Assembly (NCBI RefSeq): GCF_052116585.1
Contig: NZ_JBQKKT010000034.1
Location: 1-22,410 of the forward strand
From: Luteococcus sp052116585
Lineage (GTDB): Bacteria > Actinomycetota > Actinomycetes > Propionibacteriales > Propionibacteriaceae
Direction of reading: 5' to 3'
DNA length: 22,410 nucleotides
Shown: in pieces, positions 1-7,441 of the stretch
Position numbering within the stretch: the stretch's first letter is position 1
Layout: each line of letters starts with the position of its first letter
Position numbers and translations under genes: made by a program
Notes under the pieces: generated by a model
Databases searched by the model: none
What the model saw: only the letters and a program-made list of their open reading frames with translations
Told to the model about the DNA's origin: nothing

Positions 1-55
1 CGGGTAAAAATAGGCATTGACTTTAGACACGCTGTTGAGTTCTCAAGATCCGGGC
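1..55 (-). promoter_or_regulatory. rRNA operon leader, boxA-like conserved element
   Basis: On the minus strand this stretch reads TTGAGAACTCAACAG followed by CGTGTCTAAAGTCAATGCC and a TATTTTTACCCG tail. The near-palindrome TTGAGAACTCAA (35-46) matches what I remember of the conserved motif in actinobacterial pre-16S leaders, where boxA-type antitermination and RNase III processing signals lie. It sits downstream of three tandem promoters that also read leftward. A 16S rRNA gene is therefore inferred just beyond position 1, outside the window. No mature rRNA sequence is visible here. Confidence 0.72.
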
Positions 56-90
56 GCGACCCGCACATCCCTCCGAAGAGATCCGCTTGG

Positions 91-132
91 GGCGACTCGA
101 CCAACCTTACCTGCTTAATTTTTCAGCGTCAA
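91..132 (-). promoter_or_regulatory. rRNA promoter, proximal copy of three
   Basis: Minus-strand -35 TTGACG (127-132), 17-nt spacer, -10 TAAGGT (104-109), then 4 nt and the element CGAGTCGCC (91-99), where transcription should begin. It is the copy nearest the inferred 16S gene. The initially transcribed region (CGAGTCGCC, CAAGCG, then GGAGGGA) resembles that of the middle copy, which suggests promoter duplication. A TTCAGC-N5-GCTGAA inverted repeat (122-138) overlaps the -35. Confidence 0.72.
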
Positions 133-186
133 GCTGAACACTTTCTGCAGGTTGAAGACTCCGAGGAGCTCCCTCCAGTCGCTTGT

Positions 187-229
187 GGCGACTCGTCCTA
201 CTCTAGACCCTCGATCGATTCATGTCCAA
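187..229 (-). promoter_or_regulatory. rRNA promoter, middle copy of three
   Basis: Minus-strand -35 TTGGAC (224-229), 18-nt spacer, -10 TAGAGT (200-205), then 4 nt and CGAGTCGCC (187-195). Spacing from the -10 to the repeated element is identical to the other two copies. The GC-rich discriminator just after the -10 is of the kind associated with growth-rate or stringent control of stable RNA promoters; that regulatory reading is inference. Confidence 0.72.
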
Positions 230-310
230 TCGAATCTTTCGTGAATCCAAATGCAGGAAGCGCAATTCGTTGCGCAACCTTCATCCTTCAGTAGCACTTG
301 TCGCGTTTTT

Positions 311-352
311 GGCGACTCGGACTACTTTAGATGGTTACCCGGATGAGGTCAA
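311..352 (-). promoter_or_regulatory. rRNA promoter, distal copy of three
   Basis: Minus-strand -35 TTGACC (347-352), 17-nt spacer, -10 TAAAGT (324-329), then 4 nt and CGAGTCGCC (311-319). It has the best -35/-10 combination of the three. A transcript from here would run through the two downstream promoters and a GCGCAA-N4-TTGCGC hairpin (260-275) before reaching the rRNA leader. Confidence 0.72.
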
Positions 353-513
353 ATCCACATCCGACCAACCCTCCCAGACACCACAACATCCCTCCAGAGC
401 GCCACTGAGTGCGCACCTTCAGAAGGTTGTCGATGTGTGGTTCCCCTCGGTTGGGCTGTTCGGGTTCGCCTTCTGGCTTCTCCGACCGCCGTCTCACCGA
501 CGAGGCTTGGAAC

Positions 514-542
514 ACATTAGACACTCCCAAGCGGACGTGCAA
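514..542 (-). promoter_or_regulatory. weak candidate fourth upstream promoter
   Basis: Minus-strand TTGCAC (537-542), 17-nt spacer, TAATGT (514-519). It lies immediately after the tyrS terminator-like hairpin, upstream of the three rRNA promoters. Unlike them it is not followed by CGAGTCGCC, and both hexamers match the consensus only partly. It could add to rRNA transcription or be chance. Confidence 0.28.
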
Positions 543-575
543 ATCGTGCCGCAGTGATCTTCACCACAGCACGAT
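543..575 (-). terminator. hairpin downstream of tyrS
   Basis: ATCGTGC (543-549) and GCACGAT (569-575) form a 7-bp outer stem, and TGA/TCA-type pairing extends it inside towards the loop. It starts about 30 nt after the tyrS stop codon. No long U-tract follows, which is common in high-GC actinobacteria. It would separate tyrS transcription from the rRNA promoters. Confidence 0.5.
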
Positions 576-606
576 CTGCGTTGTCAGCCTGTCAGGGACG
601 GATGTA

Positions 607-1869
607 TCAGACGATGATCTCCAGACCACCGACCGTCTTCTTCCCCCGCCGCAACAGGACGTACTTGCCGGCCAGCAGGTCATCGGCGGTCAGCCGTCGT
701 TCCGGATCAGTGATCTTCTCGTTGTTCAGGTAGGCACCGCCCTCGTCCACGGCACGACGAGCGGCCGACTTGGAGGGCACGACGCCAGCGAGAGCCAGAG
801 CGTCGACGATCGTCGGAAGCTCGGTTCCCTCCACCGTGGCGGCTCCGACTTCCTTCATCAGCGCCTGCACCGTGGCTGGCGGCAGAGCGCTGAGCTCTCC
901 CCTGCCGAAGGCTGCCTGGGCAGCGTTCACTGCGGCCTCTCGCTCGGCGACCGAATGCACCAGGTCCGTGATGTCGTCGGCGAGCGCCTTCTGCGCCGCA
1001 CGTCGGAAGGGCTCCGTCTGGGTGAGGTGCTCGAGGTGGTCGATCTCGTCGTGGTCGCGATCGCTGAAGACCTTGAGGTAGTCGATGACCTTGGCATCCT
1101 CGGCGTTCAGGAAGAACTGGTGGAAGGCGTACGGGGAGGTCATCTCCGGATCCAGCCACACGGTGCCGGATTCGGTCTTGCCGAACTTGGTTCCATCCGC
1201 CTTGGTCAGCAGCGGGGTGCAGAGTCCGTGCACCTTGCCGCCGTCGCTGCGTCGGATCAACTCGACACCGGAGGAGATGTTGCCCCACTGGTCCGAGGCG
1301 CCCGTCTGGAGGGTGCAGTTCTTGGTCCGGTAGAGCTCGCGGTAGTCCAGCGACTGCAAAAGGATGTAGCTGAACTCGGTGTAGCTGATGCCGGACTCCA
1401 GACGGCTGGCCACCACATCACGCGCCAGCATGCGGTTCACGCTGAAGTATTTGCCCACGTCGCGCAGGAAGTCCAGCGTGGACAGGTTCTTGGTCCAGTC
1501 GTAGTTGTTGACCACCTCGGCAGCATTGGAGCCCTCGAAGCTGACGTACCGACTGACCTGCGCGCGGATCCGCTCGACCCACTGCTCGACGACGTCCTTG
1601 GGGTTGAGGTTGCGCTCACTCGACATGCGCGGATCACCGATCAGGCCAGTGGCCCCACCGACGAGGAGCAGCGGCTTGTGTCCAGCCTCCTGCAGCCGAC
1701 GCCACACCATCAGCTGGACGAGGTTGCCGAAGTGGATGCTCGGGGCCGAAGGATCAAATCCGATATAGCCCGTGATCGGCCCCTGGTCGAGGTGCTCCGC
1801 GAGAGCGGCCTCGTCAGTGGACTGGTACACCAGTCCCCGCCACTTCAGTTCATCCAGTACGGCATTCAC
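607..1869 (-). CDS. tyrS: tyrosyl-tRNA synthetase
   Basis: Charges tRNA-Tyr with tyrosine in the cytoplasm. The 420-residue length is normal for bacterial TyrRS. The class I HIGH-type signature is HFGN (residues 46-49) and the KMSKS equivalent is KFGKT (228-232), the usual bacterial TyrRS form. A C-terminal S4-type RNA-binding domain covers about residues 364-420. The start is GTG, 57 nt after the argH stop codon. A minus-strand TAGGGT (1877-1882) lies exactly 7 nt before the GTG, so the gene may have its own leaderless transcript, although AGGGTG could also serve as a ribosome binding site. Read-through from argH is also plausible. Family assignment is secure. Confidence 0.97.
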   Translation of the reverse strand: MNAVLDELKWRGLVYQSTDEAALAEHLDQGPITGYIGFDPSAPSIHFGNLVQLMVWRRLQEAGHKPLLLVGGATGLIGDPRMSSERNLNPKDVVEQWVERIRAQVSRYVSFEGSNAAEVVNNYDWTKNLSTLDFLRDVGKYFSVNRMLARDVVASRLESGISYTEFSYILLQSLDYRELYRTKNCTLQTGASDQWGNISSGVELIRRSDGGKVHGLCTPLLTKADGTKFGKTESGTVWLDPEMTSPYAFHQFFLNAEDAKVIDYLKVFSDRDHDEIDHLEHLTQTEPFRRAAQKALADDITDLVHSVAEREAAVNAAQAAFGRGELSALPPATVQALMKEVGAATVEGTELPTIVDALALAGVVPSKSAARRAVDEGGAYLNNEKITDPERRLTADDLLAGKYVLLRRGKKTVGGLEIIV

Positions 1870-1882
1870 GCGCTACACCCTA
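1870..1882 (-). promoter_or_regulatory. candidate -10 giving leaderless tyrS mRNA
   Basis: Minus-strand TAGGGT at 1877-1882 followed by 7 nt and the GTG start. The expected transcription start coincides with the start codon. No good -35 is visible at 16-18 nt upstream. Confidence 0.3.
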
Positions 1883-1926
1883 GTCCACGTGCCGTCCGGG
1901 GGTGAGCGACGTTCCGCCGGCCGTCG

Positions 1927-3375
1927 TCATGAGGCCCGCACGGGCTCCCAACCTGCCAGGCGACCTCGAATCTCCTCCAGGACGCAGAGACATTCGTCGA
2001 GCTGCGCACGCACCGGGGCCTCCCCCGTGCCGCCCCGTCCGTCGCGAGCATTGATCGAGCCGCTGACGCTGAGGACCTCCAGCACGTCCGGTGCGAGATG
2101 GTCATCGATGGCGGGCAGGTCCTGGGCGGTCAGGTCGAAGAGTTCGATGCCGCGTGCCTCGCAGTACTGGACGGTCTTGCCGGAGATGTCATGGGCCTGG
2201 GCAAAGGGAACACGCTGGCGCACCAGCCAGTCCGCAATGTCCGTTGCAAGGCTGAAGCCCTGGGGCGCCCGCTCGGCCATCCGCTGGGTCTGGAACTGCA
2301 GGGTCGAGATCATGCCAGCCATGGCAGGCAGCAACATGTGCAACTGGTCCAGACCGTCGAAGAGCGGTTCCTTGTCCTCCTGCAGGTCACGGTTGTAGGC
2401 CAGCGGCAGTCCCTTGAGCGTGGTCATCAGGCCCGCCAGGTTCCCCACCAGGCGTCCCGCCTTGCCACGCGCGAGCTCGGCGACGTCCGGGTTCTTCTTC
2501 TGCGGCATGATCGACGAGCCGGTGGACCAGGCGTCGTCGAGTTTGGCGAAGCCGAACTCCACGGTGGACCACAGGATGACCTCCTCACTGACCCGGGAGA
2601 GGTCGACGCCGATCTGCGCCAGCACATAGGCGGCCTCGGCCACCAGGTCACGGGCGGCCGTACCGTCGATCGAGTTCGGGACCGACGCCTCGAAGCCGAG
2701 GTCGCGTGCGACTGCCGACGGGTCAAGCCCCAAGGACGTTCCGGCCAGTGCGGCTGAGCCATAGGGAGAGATCGCCAAGCGCTTGTCGAGGTCGGCAATC
2801 CGGTCGAGGTCGCGCAGGAGCGGCCATGCGTGCGCCAACAGGTGGTGCGAGAGCAGGACGGGCTGGGCCGACTGGAGGTGGGTTCGTCCAGGCATCGGGT
2901 CGCCCAGGTGGCGACTGGCCTGGCCGTGGAGGGCTTCCACGACGGCGCCAACCTCGTCGGCGATGGTGCGCAATTCCTCGCGGAGGTAGCTGCGGACCAG
3001 GGTGGCGATCTGGTCATTGCGCGAGCGGCCCGCCCTCAGGCGGCCACCCAGCTCCGGCCCGACGACCTGGATCAGGCCCCTCTCCAAGGCACCGTGGACG
3101 TCCTCGTCGGTCTCTGCGGGGAGGAAGTCTCCCGCAACGACCATCCGGTCCAGCGTGGCGATGCCCGCCACCAGATCCGTGTGCTCCTGGTCGGTCAGCA
3201 GCCCGGCGCGATACAAGGCGTGCGCATGCGCCACCGATCCGGCCAGGTCGTGACGAGCAAGCCGCCAGTCGAAATGGGTCGACTTGCTGAGGGCGAACAT
3301 GGCCTCAGCCGGCCCGCCGGCGAAGCGACCACCCCAGAGCATCCCCTCGGCGTGGCCCTCGTGCTTGCTGTTCAC
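1927..3375 (-). CDS. argH: argininosuccinate lyase
   Basis: Last step of arginine synthesis: cleaves argininosuccinate to arginine and fumarate. Member of the fumarase/aspartase superfamily, with signature GSSIMPQKKNP at about residues 286-296 and the conserved GRLRAGRSRNDQ and TH/LQSAQP blocks. I chose the GTG at 3375 because GAGGAG (3381-3386) sits 5 nt upstream and the protein then begins just before the family's MLWGGRF region, giving 482 residues. The reading frame extends further upstream without homology. It is last in the arg cluster, 115 nt downstream of argR. argG, its usual partner, is not in the window. Confidence 0.97.
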   Translation of the reverse strand: MNSKHEGHAEGMLWGGRFAGGPAEAMFALSKSTHFDWRLARHDLAGSVAHAHALYRAGLLTDQEHTDLVAGIATLDRMVVAGDFLPAETDEDVHGALERGLIQVVGPELGGRLRAGRSRNDQIATLVRSYLREELRTIADEVGAVVEALHGQASRHLGDPMPGRTHLQSAQPVLLSHHLLAHAWPLLRDLDRIADLDKRLAISPYGSAALAGTSLGLDPSAVARDLGFEASVPNSIDGTAARDLVAEAAYVLAQIGVDLSRVSEEVILWSTVEFGFAKLDDAWSTGSSIMPQKKNPDVAELARGKAGRLVGNLAGLMTTLKGLPLAYNRDLQEDKEPLFDGLDQLHMLLPAMAGMISTLQFQTQRMAERAPQGFSLATDIADWLVRQRVPFAQAHDISGKTVQYCEARGIELFDLTAQDLPAIDDHLAPDVLEVLSVSGSINARDGRGGTGEAPVRAQLDECLCVLEEIRGRLAGWEPVRAS

Positions 3376-3490
3376 GGATTCTCCTCTGTTCTGTGGTTCG
3401 TCACGATCGTAGCGACCGGTGGTGTGGCTGGGCATGCCCCTCTCCAAGGGCTCGGGGCAGCTGTCTCGCCGCCCGAATGGCCGGATTCAC

Positions 3491-3982
3491 TCACGGCTGG
3501 GGGCCGGTGGCGCCTCCCCCACCCATCTCCATGAAGCGGGCTGCGAGGGCCGCGCCACCCTTGGGGTCTCGAGAAATGAGCAGGACTGTGTCGTCGCCGG
3601 CGATCGTCCCCAGGATGGAGCTCCAGGCCACCTTGTCGATGGCTGAGGCAAAATACTGGGCGGCGCCGGGAGGTGTTCTCAGGACCACCATGTTTGCGGA
3701 TGCGTCGGCGCCCAGCAGCACTTCCTGGGTGAGTCTGGCGAGCCGCGCCTCGAGCCCGCCGGCATCGGGGGCCGTGTCCGTTCCGGGCGCGGCGTACACC
3801 AGATTTCCCTTGCTTCCCCGGATCCGGACGGCGCCGATCTCCAGGAGGTCCTTGCTGAGTGTCCCCTGACTGACCGAGATGCCCTCTGCCGCCAACAGGT
3901 CGGCCAGCTCGTTCTGGCTGGAGACCTCACGGGACTCCACCAGAGCCAGGATCCTGGCCTGCCTACTCGCTCGACTGGTCAC
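3491..3982 (-). CDS. argR: arginine repressor ArgR
   Basis: Arginine-responsive transcriptional regulator of arginine genes; family members are hexamers using L-arginine as corepressor. The 163 residues show an N-terminal winged helix-turn-helix with recognition segment SVSQGTLSKDL (36-46) and a C-terminal arginine-binding/oligomerisation domain with GTIAGDDT (125-132), where the acidic residues would contact arginine. The GTG start overlaps the argD stop codon by 4 nt (GTGA), so translation is probably coupled. Palindromic ARG boxes at the start of argC are its likely target. The C-terminus ends in a short Gly-rich tail. Confidence 0.95.
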   Translation of the reverse strand: MTSRASRQARILALVESREVSSQNELADLLAAEGISVSQGTLSKDLLEIGAVRIRGSKGNLVYAAPGTDTAPDAGGLEARLARLTQEVLLGADASANMVVLRTPPGAAQYFASAIDKVAWSSILGTIAGDDTVLLISRDPKGGAALAARFMEMGGGGATGPQP

Positions 3983-5217
3983 GCCGGTGTCCCCGGGCCA
4001 GCCGCGTCGAGGGCGGCGGGGAGCGCGGCCACGAACCCGTCGAGCTGCTCGGCCGTGGTGATCAGGGGCGGCGCCACGCGCAACACATTGGGCCGTGGCG
4101 CATTGGTGATGAAGCCTGCCTCCAGCAGCGCGTCGTTGACCGCGGGCGCTCGCTCGTCTGTCAGCACGATCCCGCGCAGCAGTCCAGAGCCCCGAACCTC
4201 GACGACGGCGGGGTGCTGGAGGGCCATCACCTGCTCCGCCAGGTGCTCGCCCATCCGGGTGACGTGCTGCAGCAGTCCGTCGCGTTCGATGATGCCGAAA
4301 ACGGCCAGGCCGGCGATTGCTGCCACCGGGTTGCCCCCGAAGGTGGTGCCGTGCGAACCGGGGGTGAACAGGCCAGCGGCGGCGCCCGTGGCAATACAGG
4401 CCCCGATCGGGAAGCCATTGCCCAGGCCCTTGGCCATGGTGACCAGGTCTGCCGTAACACCGCTGGGTTCGCTGGCCAGCCAGGTGCCGCAGCGTCCCAT
4501 GCCCGTCTGGACCTCGTCGAACCAGAGCAGTGCTCCGTACTTGCTGGTGAGTTCGCGGGCGGCGGCCAGGTAGCCCTCGGGAGCTGGGATGACGCCGTTC
4601 TCACCCTGCACCGGCTCCATGACCACGGCCGCCACCGTCTCGTCGACGGCCGTCCGCAAGGCCTCCACGTCGCCGTACGGGACGAAGGTCACGTCCCCGG
4701 GCAGCGGTTCGAAGGGCTTGCGGTACTTCTCGCTCGACGTGATGGCCAGCGCCCCCATCGTGCGGCCGTGGAAGGACCCGTCCATGGCGATGATACGGGT
4801 ACGGCCGGTGAGGCGGGTTGCCTTGAAGGCCGCCTCATTGGCCTCGGTGCCGGAATTGGTGAAGAAGACCTTGGCCGACAGATCAGGACTGTTCACCGTG
4901 GCAATCGCCGCCAGCTTCTCTGCCAGCGCGATCTGCGACGGGGTGGCGAAGAAGTTCGAGACGTGGCCCAGTGTCGCCAACTGGCTGGTGATGGCGGACA
5001 GGACTGCTGGATGCGCGTGCCCCAATGCGTTGACGGCGATACCGCTGAGCAGGTCCAGGTATCGCTTTCCATCGGCATCCCAGACATGGACGCCCTCACC
5101 GCGCACGAAGACCCGCTTCGGGGCGCCGAAGGTGTTCATCATCACGTCGCCATAGCGGCCCAGGAGTTCGGTCTGTCCGGACGACTGCTGGTCGGTGGTT
5201 GGAATGAGCTGGTTCAC
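3979..5217 (-). CDS. argD: acetylornithine aminotransferase
   Basis: PLP-dependent class III aminotransferase that converts N-acetylglutamate semialdehyde to N-acetylornithine with glutamate as amino donor. Its 412 residues are a typical length. NSGTEAN (121-127), Asp234 in WFDEVQTG and Lys263 in MAKGLGNGFPIG supply the cofactor-binding residues and the Schiff-base lysine. The GTG start overlaps the argB stop by 4 nt. The ribosome binding site (AGGAG) lies inside the last copy of the argB repeat, so repeat changes could affect its translation. argR follows directly, with no argF between them. Confidence 0.96.
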   Translation of the reverse strand: MNQLIPTTDQQSSGQTELLGRYGDVMMNTFGAPKRVFVRGEGVHVWDADGKRYLDLLSGIAVNALGHAHPAVLSAITSQLATLGHVSNFFATPSQIALAEKLAAIATVNSPDLSAKVFFTNSGTEANEAAFKATRLTGRTRIIAMDGSFHGRTMGALAITSSEKYRKPFEPLPGDVTFVPYGDVEALRTAVDETVAAVVMEPVQGENGVIPAPEGYLAAARELTSKYGALLWFDEVQTGMGRCGTWLASEPSGVTADLVTMAKGLGNGFPIGACIATGAAAGLFTPGSHGTTFGGNPVAAIAGLAVFGIIERDGLLQHVTRMGEHLAEQVMALQHPAVVEVRGSGLLRGIVLTDERAPAVNDALLEAGFITNAPRPNVLRVAPPLITTAEQLDGFVAALPAALDAAGPGTPA

Positions 5218-6227
5218 TTGCGCTCCTGCTTGCCAGGGTCGGCTATTACCTTGCCGACCTGCTTGCCAGGGTCGGCTATTACCTTGCCGACCTGCTTGCC
5301 AGGGTCGGCTATTACCTTGCCGACCTGCTTGCCAGGGTCGGCTACTACCATCGTGCCGAGACCGTCATTGGTGAAGACCTCCAGAAGGAGGCTGTGCTGG
5401 ACGCGCCCGTCGATGACCGTGGCGCGCGGGACCATGCCCTGGACGGCCCGCAGACATGCCTCCATCTTGGGGCGCATGCCGGATTCCAAACTGGGCAGCA
5501 TCTCCTGCAGTTCCGAGGCGGTGATCTGGGTGATGATCGAGTCCTCATCGGGCCAGTCGGCGTAGAGTCCCTCGACGTCGGTCAGCATGACCAGGCGTTC
5601 GGCCTTGAGAGCCACCGCCAGCGCCGCGGCCGCCGTGTCGGCGTTCACATTGTGCACGGCACCGTCCTTGTCGGGGGCGACCGTGGCCACGACGGGAATC
5701 CGGCCCGCCTCGATCAGGTCCAGGACAGAAGCCGGGTTGACCTTGGCCACATCACCCACCAGTCCAAGATCAACATCTTCACCGTCGACGATGGTGCCTC
5801 GCCGCTTCGCGGTGAACAGACCACCGTCCTCACCGGACATGCCGACGGCGAAGGGGCCGTGCTGGTTGATCAGCCCCACCAGTTCACGGCCAACCTGCCC
5901 AACGAGGACCATGCGTACCACGTCCATGGCCTCGGGGGTGGTGTACCGGAAGCCACCACGGAACTCGCTGGTGATGTCGAGCCGCTTGAGCATCGAGGAG
6001 ATCTGCGGACCGCCGCCATGCACCACCACGGGGCGCACACCACACCGGCGCAGGAAGACGATGTCCTCGGCGAAGGCGCGCTTGAGCTCCTCGTTGATCA
6101 TGGCATTGCCGCCGTACTTGATCACGACGACCTTGCCGGCGTACTGGGCCAGCCACGGCAGTGCCTCGATCAGGGTGCTGGCCTTGCTGACCAGGGCCTC
6201 CACGTCATGCTTGCGAGACAGACTCAT
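5214..6227 (-). CDS. argB: acetylglutamate kinase with repeat-extended C-terminus
   Basis: Phosphorylates N-acetylglutamate, usually the arginine-feedback-inhibited step. Amino acid kinase family motifs KYGGNAM near the N-terminus and HGGGPQI are present, with conserved ADTAA and MLTDVEGLY segments. It is 337 residues, longer than the usual 290-305. The excess is a C-terminal tail (about residues 294-337) of four 11-residue units, VVADPGKQVGK, VIADPGKQVGK twice and VIADPGKQERK. Removing three units gives 304 residues, so the tail looks like an in-frame expansion of the natural end. The ATG overlaps the argJ stop and the TGA overlaps the argD GTG, each by 4 nt. Confidence 0.95.
   Translation of the reverse strand: MSLSRKHDVEALVSKASTLIEALPWLAQYAGKVVVIKYGGNAMINEELKRAFAEDIVFLRRCGVRPVVVHGGGPQISSMLKRLDITSEFRGGFRYTTPEAMDVVRMVLVGQVGRELVGLINQHGPFAVGMSGEDGGLFTAKRRGTIVDGEDVDLGLVGDVAKVNPASVLDLIEAGRIPVVATVAPDKDGAVHNVNADTAAAALAVALKAERLVMLTDVEGLYADWPDEDSIITQITASELQEMLPSLESGMRPKMEACLRAVQGMVPRATVIDGRVQHSLLLEVFTNDGLGTMVVADPGKQVGKVIADPGKQVGKVIADPGKQVGKVIADPGKQERK
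5226..5357 (-). repeat. 33-bp tandem repeat at the 3' end of argB
   Basis: Three identical 33-bp copies (5226-5258, 5259-5291, 5292-5324) are followed by a fourth that matches for its first 20 bp and then diverges into unique argB sequence (5325-5357). The unit is a multiple of three and encodes VIADPGKQVGK. Each junction contains GCCGACC and GGTCGGC separated by 10 nt, so the mRNA could fold into three consecutive 7-bp hairpins just before the argD ribosome binding site. Perfect identity suggests a recent expansion by slippage or unequal recombination. Confidence 0.95.
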
Positions 6228-7441
6228 GAGGAGTACTCCGCATTCTCCTTGACGTAGTCGTACGTCAGGTCATTGGTCCAGACGGTGGCCTCGTGCTCAC
6301 CGTGGTTCAGGTTGACCACCACGTCCACCTGACGCGCGGACAGATCCACCAGGCTGCGGTCCTCCCCGATGGCGCCCTGGCGGTAGACCTCGACACCGTT
6401 GAACCACACGTCGAGCCTCTCGGGCTCAAAGGCAGCCCGGGTGGTGCCGGCGGCCGCCAGCACCCGGCCCCAGTTCGGGTCATTGCCAAAGATTGCGCAC
6501 TTGAACAGGTTGTTGCGGGCGATGGACCGCCCCACATCCAGGGCATCCTCCAGGGATGCCGCGCCCTTCACCGTGACGGCGATGTCGTGTGCCGAACCCT
6601 CCGCATCGGCCAGCAGCTGGAGCCCCAGATCGCGGCAGACGGCAGCCAGCGCAGTGGTGAACTCCTCAGGATCGGGCGCCTGGCCACTGGCTCCCGACGA
6701 CATCAGCACGACCGTGTCATTCGTCGACTGGCAGCCGTCGGAGTCCACCCGGTCAAAGGAGACCCCGGTCGCCTGTCGCAATGCACGATCCAGGGCCAGC
6801 GGCTTGATGTCGGCATCCGTGGTCAGCACGACGAGCATCGTCGCCAGAGCGGGGGCCAGCATGCCCGCACCCTTGGCGATGCCTCCGATCGACCAGCCGT
6901 CGGGGCTGGTCCAACTGGCCATCTTGCGAACCGTGTCTGTGGTCATGATCGCCTGGGCGGCATCGGGACCTCCCTGCGGCGAGAGCTCTGCGACGGCCTT
7001 GTCCACTCCTGGCAGGAGCTTGTCCATCGGCAACCGGACACCGATCAGTCCTGTGGAGGCCACGGCGACGTCGCGAACAGGACAGTCGAGGCCGGTGGCC
7101 ACCTGGACGGCGGTCTTGGCCGAATCGGCCAGGCCTTCCTGCCCGGTGCAGGCGTTGGCGCCGCCGGAGTTCAGCACCACGGCCTTCAGCACGCCGTCGG
7201 CGCAGGCCCCGCGGCTCCACTCCACCGGCGCCGCGAAGATTCGGTTGCTGGTGAAGACGGCAGCCGCATCCAGCAGCGGTCCTTCATTGACCACGAGGGC
7301 AAGGTCTCGGTTCCCGCTCGCCTTGATGCCTGCCGCGAGGCCAGCCGCCAGGAAGCCCTTGGGCGTGGTGACACTGCCGGAGCGGTCGACCTGGATGGTG
7401 GCCAGCGAGGTGTCACTGAGATGTTCAGGAAGACTGCTCAC
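6224..7441 (-). CDS. argJ: bifunctional ornithine acetyltransferase/N-acetylglutamate synthase
   Basis: Transfers acetyl from N-acetylornithine to glutamate (acetyl recycling); bifunctional members also use acetyl-CoA. From the GTG at 7441 the protein has 405 residues. The precursor is expected to self-cleave at the Ala-Thr bond in KGAGMLAPALATM, making Thr201 the new N-terminal nucleophile. The TTDADI segment just after it is also conserved. I chose this GTG because it overlaps the argC stop by 4 nt and has CGGAG 7 nt upstream; the open frame further upstream is an argC shadow. Whether it is mono- or bifunctional cannot be told from the sequence. Confidence 0.95.
   Translation of the reverse strand: MSSLPEHLSDTSLATIQVDRSGSVTTPKGFLAAGLAAGIKASGNRDLALVVNEGPLLDAAAVFTSNRIFAAPVEWSRGACADGVLKAVVLNSGGANACTGQEGLADSAKTAVQVATGLDCPVRDVAVASTGLIGVRLPMDKLLPGVDKAVAELSPQGGPDAAQAIMTTDTVRKMASWTSPDGWSIGGIAKGAGMLAPALATMLVVLTTDADIKPLALDRALRQATGVSFDRVDSDGCQSTNDTVVLMSSGASGQAPDPEEFTTALAAVCRDLGLQLLADAEGSAHDIAVTVKGAASLEDALDVGRSIARNNLFKCAIFGNDPNWGRVLAAAGTTRAAFEPERLDVWFNGVEVYRQGAIGEDRSLVDLSARQVDVVVNLNHGEHEATVWTNDLTYDYVKENAEYSS

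Noticed and set aside
222..557. 111-codon open frame in the rRNA promoter region
   Set aside because: No ribosome binding site and no recognisable domain; it crosses the promoter elements on the opposite strand.
409..1905. 498-codon plus-strand open frame over tyrS and the rRNA promoter region
   Set aside because: Shadow of tyrS; no recognisable family, and it begins in the promoter/leader zone.
3077..3450. 14-bp direct repeat GCCCCTCTCCAAGG in argH and in the argR-argH gap
   Set aside because: About one such match is expected by chance in a GC-rich window of this size, and there is no associated structure.
3376..3490. argG or argF remnant between argR and argH
   Set aside because: The 115-nt gap gives no recognisable argininosuccinate synthase or carbamoyltransferase peptide in any frame.
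5226..5357. CRISPR-like array
   Set aside because: The 33-bp units are contiguous with no spacers and encode an in-frame peptide repeat of argB.
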